Source: JALZOC01 sp038320555
Lineage (GTDB): Bacteria; Acidobacteriota; Vicinamibacteria; Vicinamibacterales; 2-12-FULL-66-21
DNA length: 11,879 nucleotides
Direction: 5' to 3'
Assembly (NCBI GenBank): GCA_038320555.1
Contig: JBBQEJ010000156.1
Coordinates: forward strand, 1 to 11,879
The translations under genes and the position numbers were made by a program. Below, piece after piece: positions 5,878-11,879 of the stretch (position 1 is the first letter of the stretch; each line of letters begins with the position of its first letter). Below the pieces are notes generated by a model. The model saw only the letters and a program-made list of their open reading frames with translations. It was not told where the DNA came from and did no database searches.

Positions 5878-6016
5878 CGTCCATTCCTTCGAGAGTGGTG
5901 AATCTGATAGTGGTCAACCGGCACACGTCACTGTGCTCTACCGAGTACGAATCGCCTTCGAATGAAGGACGACGCGTCGCCCGGTGCAAGCTTCACGCCT
6001 GTAGTGTGACGAATTG

Positions 6017-6861
6017 ATGGCTGCGCCACAGCTGAAGCGCGGTTACCTGGCTGGCGGATTGCTGCATACTCGTCTGCCTGCATTCATGTTCACAAGCCTG
6101 TGGAACTCCTACGTCCTGCTCGCTCTGATCGCGTTGCTGCCGGGAACGGTTTCCGGTGCATACCGCGCCGCATCGAGCAGCAAACCGAACGGTCCGCAAG
6201 CCACCCGAGTCTTGCGCGACGTATCCGCGACATACGGAGAGCCACAGGCGCCGTGATTCCGTGGCGATGGCCGTGGGCGCGTCTCTTGCTGCAGCCCTAC
6301 AACCAGGTTTCGCGTTACGCGTCGCTCAGCGATCACGGTAGCCGGGCCTTCGGCGAGTCAGGCTTGGCGGCGATTGCATGACCGACGTGCTCGACAGCTT
6401 CCTCGATGCGGGCCTGGTCTGTTCGGTCTTCGACGGCGCTCGCATCCGTCTCCTGAAGATCGACGTCGGCACCGGAAACGTCGAAGGAATCGGTTTCCTC
6501 GATGGCCATTTCGTGAGCGATCGGAACGTGGTTCGTGGATGGCTGACCGGCTGGGCCGCCTCGATGACCTGTCGCAATCCGTCTATCGACGGGCGAGGTG
6601 CTTTACCTCCCGCGACGTGCCGGCGCGGTCAGCGTGCTGTCCATCGCAAGCAACCGTCTCTGCGCAATCATGATCGGCGACAGTCACTTCACGGTGCGTG
6701 TGTACCAGCTGCCACGGGGCACGCGGACCGCGGAGGGCGGGCGCGCTCGACCAACAGCGTCAGCCTTGAACGTACCTGTGCTGACACCATCATGGAGGAC
6801 TAGACTTGCCGACACCGCCGTCCTCACGCAAACAAAAGCTGAGTACGAAAAGGTGAAGTAA
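6017..6861 (+). pseudogene. Decayed plus-strand gene(s) of unknown function
   Basis: No single frame spans this 845-base stretch, but protein-like segments follow one another in different frames. A hydrophobic stretch SYVLLALIALLPGTVSG (about 6106-6156) comes first, then VIPWRWPWARLLLQPYNQVSRYA in a second frame (6253-6321). LDSFLDAGLVCSVFDGARIR and FLDGHFVSDRNVVRGWLTGW follow in a third (6378-6558). After a shift near 6560-6575 comes IRLSTGEVLYLPRRAGAVSV and then SHFTVRVYQLP (6577-6715). The last two read as one protein with repeated beta-strands, perhaps a propeller-like domain, if a single frameshift is repaired. I do not recognise the family. It may be a real pseudogene or two, or a gene hit by sequencing errors; the upstream part is the least certain. 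Confidence 0.4.
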
Positions 6862-6882
6862 CGCCGCGCGCGTTCCCCATGG

Positions 6883-7983
6883 TCACGCTTCGGCGTTCGC
6901 TCGGTTGAGCAGCGCCTTCATGTACGCAAAACCAAGCGCGGTCTGTGTGTAGTTGCCGCCAACCATCGTCGGGCTGTGGTCCAGGATCACGATGCCGTCG
7001 AAGTTGACGTCGCGCAGCGCCTTCATGATCTTCCACATGTCGTAGTAGCCGTTGTCCATGAAGGTCTCGACGAAATGCGGCAACGGCGCGTTGACGTTGC
7101 GGAAATGGATCTTCCAGATCTTGCCGGCGCCAAAAGACCGGATCATCTCCTCCGGATCCTTGCCGGTGAGCTTTTTTCCTCCTTCGAGCCACGTCCCGCA
7201 GCACAGGCAGATACCGACGTTCGGACTGTTCGCGATCGCCATTGCACGCTTGTAGCCTTCGAAGTTGCCAAAGATGCAGCGCGGCACGCCGGCCAGCACC
7301 GGTACCGGCGGATCGTCGGGGTGAATGCCGATCCTGACTCTCGCCTCTTCCGCCACCGGAGCCACCTGTTTGATGAAGTACGTGTAATTTTCCCAGATCT
7401 CGTCCCTGGTGAACTCGCGTCCGTGCGAGAGCGGCCCGGTAAAGACCTTGCCGTCCCAATTCCCGCGCGCCTCCGGGCTGTTCTGATCGAACTCGCGAGC
7501 CGACGCGCCCCGGACCATCGCCCGGCCGCTCGTCCAGATGCCGTTGCCCATGTGCGCATAAGTGGTGTAGCCGATGCCGGCCTTTCCGAGATTGCGCAGG
7601 TATTGTTTGTACGCCTCGATCTTCTCGTCCCGGCCGGGGAGGTTGAGGGTGACCTCGGGGATGTTGTGGACGCTCGTGTTGCCGATGTTCCACACGGTGA
7701 TCCCGGCGTCCGCGTAGCGCTTCTTGATCTGCATGAAGCCCTCGGCGGTGCGGAGCTCCGGCGGCGCGCCGACGCTCACATACTGAGCGTCGAGCTGTTT
7801 GAGGAACAGAAGCTGTTCGTCGGTTGGATTCGCTGTGGACTGCACACACAGCTTGACGCCCGACGGCCCCCTCGGCTCCGCCTCCGCCGAGTGACCGGGG
7901 AGCGCGGCGGCTCCCAGCGTGCCGATCGCCATGCGGGCGAAGTCCCTTCGGCCGATCTCTGTGTCAGTGGTACGGTTACTCAT
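6883..7983 (-). CDS. Tat-exported sugar isomerase/dehydratase, mannonate dehydratase-like
   Basis: The 366-residue protein starts at ATG 7983 with GGGAGG (7998-7993) nine bases upstream. A Tat signal is seen at residues 12-30 (RRDF, then a mild hydrophobic stretch ending in AALPG), so export in folded form is likely. The rest is a TIM-barrel of the xylose isomerase-like superfamily closest to mannonate dehydratase UxuA: IHPDDPPVPVLAGVPR (His221), ICLCCGTW (Cys261), KIHFRNV (His293) and VILDHSP (Asp335) match the His-Cys-His-Asp metal site known for that enzyme. UxuA is cytoplasmic and converts D-mannonate to 2-keto-3-deoxygluconate, so an exported relative probably has a different substrate. 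It follows the DUF1569 gene by 26 bases and is probably co-transcribed with it. Confidence 0.85.
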   Translation of the reverse strand: MSNRTTDTEIGRRDFARMAIGTLGAAALPGHSAEAEPRGPSGVKLCVQSTANPTDEQLLFLKQLDAQYVSVGAPPELRTAEGFMQIKKRYADAGITVWNIGNTSVHNIPEVTLNLPGRDEKIEAYKQYLRNLGKAGIGYTTYAHMGNGIWTSGRAMVRGASAREFDQNSPEARGNWDGKVFTGPLSHGREFTRDEIWENYTYFIKQVAPVAEEARVRIGIHPDDPPVPVLAGVPRCIFGNFEGYKRAMAIANSPNVGICLCCGTWLEGGKKLTGKDPEEMIRSFGAGKIWKIHFRNVNAPLPHFVETFMDNGYYDMWKIMKALRDVNFDGIVILDHSPTMVGGNYTQTALGFAYMKALLNRANAEA

Positions 7984-8009
7984 GCGATGGTTCCTCCCGA
8001 TCGAGGGTG

Positions 8010-8468
8010 TCAGACGCCGAACTGACGAAGGTGATGGTCCATGTGCAGGTACGCCCAGCGGAGCCAGGCGGCCTGCGACATCCTGCCAAAAATTGGATGC
8101 ACCGGCCAGTCGAGTCCTTTCTCTCGCGTTGCGACGAGTTCGAGGAGCGCCTCGAACTCGGCGACGTCCGCGGCAAAGTCGACCGGCCTGGTTCCACCAG
8201 ACTGCTGATCGACCTCGGGGCGTGTCTGAATTCCAGGCGGCCACCGCAGGGGCGCGTACAGTGCGATCCATTTCACCAACGTTCGTTGCAGGCGGCCACT
8301 GGCGTCGCTGGCGAGCTTCTCACCGGTTGCGATCCGGAAGGAATCGGAGAGATGGCAGATCATCTGGTGCGCCGACATCCGTCCCCAGCGCCTGACGCTG
8401 TCCGGACGCACCGATCGCAGCCTGCGAACGACCTCCGTCTTACAGCGCTGTCGTGCGAGCGTCTTCAT
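8010..8468 (-). CDS. DUF1569/DinB-like putative metalloenzyme
   Basis: The 152-residue protein fits the DinB/YfiT four-helix superfamily, DUF1569 subgroup. Conserved features are PDSVRRWGRMSAHQMICHL with His34 and His39 near the N-terminus, PLRWPPGIQTRPEVDQQSGG in the middle, and WLRWAYLHMDHHLRQFG at the end with His142, His145 and His146. These histidines are placed to form a metal triad. Relatives include thiol-dependent transferases acting on small thiol adducts, but the role here is unknown. ATG 8468 has no clear Shine-Dalgarno; the start is supported by homologous N-termini of the type MKTL. The gene lies 54 bases after the kinase stop and 26 before the Tat isomerase on the same strand, so read-through transcription is plausible. 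Confidence 0.8.
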   Translation of the reverse strand: MKTLARQRCKTEVVRRLRSVRPDSVRRWGRMSAHQMICHLSDSFRIATGEKLASDASGRLQRTLVKWIALYAPLRWPPGIQTRPEVDQQSGGTRPVDFAADVAEFEALLELVATREKGLDWPVHPIFGRMSQAAWLRWAYLHMDHHLRQFGV

Positions 8469-8522
8469 GATTCGGACACGTCCGACCGGATGGCCGCCAC
8501 CCTCGATCGATGGACGCGGAAT

Positions 8523-10941
8523 TTACGAGCCGATCAGCCGCTCCCCACCAGCCTTGCGGAATGCGTCGAGCGCTCGCTGGCGGCCCGCCTCCGCCTTCTC
8601 CAGAAGCCCGAGGAACGTGGCATCGCCGCGCAACGCGTCGAACTGCCGGCGGTCCGAGAGTGTCGGGACAGCGAAGTAGCCCTTGGCAACCGCACGCTGC
8701 AAGTAGCCGAGCCCGCGCTGATGCTCGCCGACGTCGCAGAGCATCCATCCCTCCTGGAAAATCGCCTCCGGATCGTCCTGGATTTTTAACGACGTGAACG
8801 TAGACATGCGGACGGCCATGTCCGCGGTACGGCGATCCAGCCACGTCATCAGATAGTCGATCCACGATTGAAAAGTCGGAATGCGGGGTGACCCCCGCAT
8901 CGCGAGCAGCTTCTGGCGCGCTTCGTCGCGGCGGCCGGCCAGTCCCAGTCCAATGACCCGAATGCCATCGTCGGCACCGGCGACCACGCGCGGAGATTCG
9001 AGGGCGGAGCCGCTCGATTTCGCCCGCCATGAGCAGCGTCTGGTCGAAGCTCGTGGGGACGTTGGGATCGAGCCGGCGGGCCTCGGCGTGCGCGGCGATG
9101 GATTGTTCGTACAGTCCACAATAGCGGCACGCGTGGACGAGCCCCGCGAACAGCTCCGGATCGTTGCCGTGACGGTTGGCCTCGCCGAGCAGGCGCACGA
9201 GTGCTCCATGCGCCTGACCCATGTCGGCCTCCAGGTTCGCGTAGAACTTGTGGGCGATCGACAGCTGGGGGCTCAAGGCGAGGGCGCGACGGAACGCGTC
9301 CTCGGCGCGGATCTCGCTGTCGGGCGCGGCCTCGATGTACTTCCCGATCACGCGATGGCAGCGGCCGAGGTGAGCCCAGGCGGGAGCGAACCGTGGGTCC
9401 AACTCGAGGCAGCGCTGATACAAGTCGCGCGCGCCCGGAAGCCCCTCGTAGGTGCGAGCGAGCTCGTTCGCGCGGAGGTAGAGCTCATAGGCGCGCGCGT
9501 CGTGCGGGCTGTCGGGCGTCGGCGAGGCTGTGCCGCCCGACAGCGGAACGGCAAGCGCGTCCGAGACGCGCCGGGCGATGTCGTCCTGAAGACGGAACAG
9601 ATCACCCATCGACGACTGGACGGTGTGCGATGTCAGCAGCGTGCCTGCTGGCGCCTCGATGAGCTGCGTCGTGGCCCGCAGCTGATCGCCGGAGCGCAGA
9701 AGCGTTCCCATGACCACGCGGTCGACATCGGCTTCCGCCGCCAAGGCCTTGAGCTCCGGGGTCTCCCCGCCGAAGCGCGCGGCGACGACGCTGGAACGCA
9801 CGATCAGGGATGCGTTTCCCGACAACGACGTCGCGATCGCGTCGGGCAGGCTGAAGGCGAGAAAGTCCGTCTCTGGATCGGATCGCAGCACCCGGAACGG
9901 CAGCACGACCAGGCGGGTGAGCGGACGCGCCAGGTTTGATGTGGCGCCGCCGTCCACAGCGCGTATCGCTCGAAGCTCCTGGGCCATCGCCTCCGCCGAG
10001 GCGGGCCGTTCCGCGGGCCTCTTGGCCATGGCCCGGCGAATCACGCGGTCCACGGCAGCCACCGCCGGAGATCCGGTGAGCGCCGGCGGCTGCTCGTACC
10101 GCGTCGCGTGCAGGACTTCGACGATGGTACGACCGCCGAAGGCGGGGCGTCCGGCAAGCATCTCGAAGAGGATGGCGCCCGCGGCGAAGAGGTCGCTGCG
10201 CGTGTGGACCGACTCGCCGGTCACCTGCTCCGGCGCCATGTACCGCGGCGTGCCCATGACGATCCCGGTGCGCGTCAGCCCCGCAGCCGGGCTGAGCGCT
10301 CCGTTCACTTCCGGCCGCGCAAGGCCGAAGTCGAGCAGCTTCACGCCGTGGACGGTCAGGAATACGTTGGACGGCTTCAGGTCGCGGTGGACGATCCCTC
10401 GAGCGTGCAACGCGGAGAGCGCGGCGAGGATCCCCAGACCGATCGGCAGCGCGTCCGAGGGGCTCAACGGTCCTCGTCGCAGCCGCTCGGCCAGCGCTTC
10501 GCCTTCCAGAAGCTCCATCGCGATGAACAGCCGGCCCCCGTCCTCGCCGACTTCATAGATCTGGCAGATGTTCGGATGGTTGACGCTCGCCGCGGCCCTG
10601 GCCTCGCGCCACAGGCGCTGCCGCGCCGTCTCGTCGCTGTCAGGCGCCGACAGCGTCTTCACGGCGATCGTGCGCTCGAGCCGATCGTCGCGCGCGGCGT
10701 AGACGACGCCCATGCCGCCTTCTCCGAGCTTGCGTTCGATCGCATAGCGGCCAATCCGAGCCGGCAGGAGCTCTCCAGTGGGAGCGCTCGGGGCGTCCGA
10801 AGCCGGATCCGGGGATGCCGCGCCCGTCAGCCACTCGTAGAGTGCGCGGAAGCCACCCCGGGACGGGTTGTGAGCCTGCTTATCTACCACGCGAACGCCG
10901 ATCATACCCCCGGACGGCAGACGGATCTTCTGTTGTCCCAT
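8523..10941 (-). CDS. Serine/threonine protein kinase with TolB-like and TPR regions, frameshifted
   Basis: The product is a Hanks-type kinase coupled to a sensor or scaffold region. Residues 65-325 hold the kinase: glycine loop GEGGMGVV (73-80), Lys95 in IAVK, VHRDLKPSN (184-192), DFGLA (204-208) and MAPEQ (235-239), so it should be active. Residues 343-465 resemble the TolB-like N-terminal domain found in such kinases (VVLPFRV, DFLAFSLPDAIATSL, VDRVVMGTLL), followed by TPR-like repeats from about 480. No membrane segment is evident. At about 9003-9011 one extra base (or two missing) breaks the frame after GEIERL; repaired, the protein continues ALESPRVVAGADDGIR to a stop at 8523, about 805 residues. 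Unrepaired, the frame runs to 8440 as nonsense. The start at ATG 10941 lacks a clear Shine-Dalgarno; ATG 10905 is an alternative. Confidence 0.88.
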
Positions 10942-11038
10942 CGGTCGTCATCGCACGTGCTCGGGAACCTCACGCGCCACACCTGATATACGCGGCGGAA
11001 GCCAGTAGTTCGACAGCACCACTGTTTGGCACGCAAGT

Positions 11039-11068
11039 TTGGCCGGTGAGGCAGTTCTTCGTTACAAT
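11039..11068 (+). promoter_or_regulatory. tRNA-Ala promoter
   Basis: TTGGCC (11039-11044) and TACAAT (11063-11068) are spaced by 18 bases and lie 23 bases upstream of the mature tRNA-Ala 5' end. The divergent kinase gene must use its own promoter in 10942-11030; TATATC on minus (about 10990-10985) is a weak candidate. Confidence 0.55.
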
Positions 11069-11091
11069 GAGGGTTCGTCTCTCACCCGAAC

Positions 11092-11167
11092 GGGCCTGTA
11101 GCGCAGTTGGGAGCGCGCCTGAATGGCATTCAGGAGGTCACCGGTTCGATCCCGGTCAGGTCCACCA
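11092..11167 (+). tRNA. tRNA-Ala (anticodon GGC)
   Basis: The 76-base gene folds as a normal cloverleaf: acceptor GGGCCTG with CAGGTCC (one G-T pair), anticodon arm CCTGA/TCAGG around ATGGCAT with anticodon GGC at 11125-11127, T-arm CCGG/CCGG around TTCGATC, discriminator A and encoded CCA (11165-11167). It reads GCC and GCU-type alanine codons. No direct repeat of its 3' end is seen in the window, so there is no sign of an integrated element using it as an attachment site. Confidence 0.96.
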
Positions 11168-11250
11168 TCTACAAGTCGTTGATTTTAAACCACTGAGATC
11201 GTCAAGCCACTTCATTGATCGAACCGCTGGTTGTTGGAGATCTCATTGTG

Positions 11251-11271
11251 CAGCGGTTTCCTGAACCGCTG
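11251..11271. terminator. Hairpin downstream of tRNA-Ala
   Basis: CAGCGGTT (11251-11258) pairs perfectly with AACCGCTG (11264-11271) around a five-base loop. A third copy, AACCGCTG, occurs at 11222-11229 and could pair with the same arm as an alternative. No T-run follows, so intrinsic termination is only a possibility. The hairpin lies between tRNA-Ala and the convergent nhaA 3' end. Confidence 0.45.
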
Positions 11272-11387
11272 CCTCCGCAGAGGTGCGGACCCCGTGACGG
11301 CTCCGTTGTCTGGCCGACGGTGAGGAGTGCCGACCGTTCCGTTACGTTGCCGTTCGAAGGCTATTGCTCCGAGGCTCTGGGTTCTTG

Positions 11388-11879
11388 TCACGCAGAACGA
11401 GTGCCACGGCGCACGACCATAGCTCCGACCACGCCCGACAAGATCGAGCCGCCCAGAATTCCGACTTGGCAGAGCGAGCAAGTTCGTACCGTCGAAGGCG
11501 AGCGTCGCGATAAACAGTGACATCGTGAATCCAATGCCACCCAGCCAGGCGCATCCGTGCAACGCCGTCCAATTGACGCCGTCTGGAAGCGACGCCAGTC
11601 GCAACCGAACCGCGGCCAGGGCGGCGACGGTAATCCCGAGTGGTTTCCCGATGGTCAATCCCAGAATCACGGCAAGGGCCACGTTGCCACCGCCCGATCC
11701 GCTCAGACCGACGCCCGCGTTGAGAATGCAAAGAGCGGCATCACCACAAAGGCCGAGAGCCCGTGAAGCGCGTGTTCCAGGCGAAGCATCATTCGTGCGC
11801 GTTCGGGGTCTGAGATGAGGCTCTTGCCCGTTCCCCCCGGCGCATTCAGGTACCCGAGGGGTACCAGGAAGGTCCAGCG
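11388..11879 (-). pseudogene. nhaA: Na+/H+ antiporter NhaA, C-terminal part with three frameshifts
   Basis: Read on minus from the window edge, the sequence matches the C-terminal third of NhaA, an inner-membrane sodium/proton antiporter used in pH and salt homeostasis. Segments in order are LEHALHGLSAFVVMPLFAF, NAGVGLSGSGGG, GLTIGKPLGI (carrying the family's conserved lysine), LPDGVNWTALHG, LGGIGFTMSLFIATLAFDG and AKSGILGGSILSGVVGAMVV, ending at TGA 11390-11388. They do not share one frame: single bases appear to be missing near 11723-11726, 11474-11477 and 11459-11463. Inserting one base at each restores a continuous family-like protein. The 5' part is outside the window. It may be a decaying gene or a poorly polished contig region. 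Confidence 0.85.

Noticed and set aside
6976..8025. A 349-residue plus-strand frame antisense to the Tat isomerase
   Set aside because: The minus-strand protein has a clear family and metal-site motifs; the plus frame is a GC-rich shadow.
8881..9939. A 352-residue plus-strand frame antisense to the kinase
   Set aside because: The minus strand encodes the TolB-like and TPR regions; the plus frame is low-complexity Arg/Gly/Glu-rich shadow.
11092..11271. An integrated element attached at tRNA-Ala
   Set aside because: No integrase gene and no direct repeat of the tRNA 3' end occur in the window.

Overview
The window is GC-rich bacterial DNA with short intergenic gaps. It carries a serine/threonine kinase fused to TolB-like and TPR regions, a Tat-exported sugar isomerase of the mannonate dehydratase type, a DUF1569/DinB-like protein, a DrrAB-type ABC exporter and a periplasmic Cu/Zn superoxide dismutase. 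This gene mix, together with low-complexity palindromic intergenic repeats, fits an acidobacterium, perhaps Vicinamibacteria. That assignment is inference from gene content; no rRNA or marker gene is present.

Layout. 1-303 is the 3' end of an ABC ATPase gene. It converges on sodC (413-1003, minus), and a long inverted repeat fills the gap between the two stop codons. A HAD phosphatase gene (1047-1784, plus) diverges from sodC. A complete selenocysteine tRNA gene, selC, lies at 1922-2019. Next come a cold-shock-domain gene broken by an amber stop (2160-2366, minus), a zinc-ribbon protein (2594-2800, minus) and a MobA/MocA-like nucleotidyltransferase (2955-3551, plus) that looks leaderless. A second long inverted repeat (3611-3710) separates it from the convergent ABC exporter pair (3731-5263, minus), whose permease gene has a one-base frameshift. 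From about 5290 to 6860 the DNA looks like a gene graveyard: a truncated intradiol dioxygenase and a frame-broken plus-strand gene of unknown function. A minus-strand set follows: the kinase (8523-10941, frameshifted), the DUF1569 protein (8010-8468) and the Tat-exported UxuA-like isomerase (6883-7983). tRNA-Ala(GGC) lies at 11092-11167. The window ends in the 3' part of nhaA (11388-11879, minus), which has three apparent single-base deletions.

The two clearest results are the selenocysteine tRNA and the unusual number of broken reading frames. The tRNA implies that the genome uses UGA as Sec, although selA, selB, selD and any convincing selenoprotein lie outside this window. The broken frames are an amber stop in csp and indels in the permease, the kinase and nhaA (three), plus two decayed genes. 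They could be real decay or uncorrected long-read errors, and raw reads would decide. I did not find a convincing undescribed multi-gene system here.
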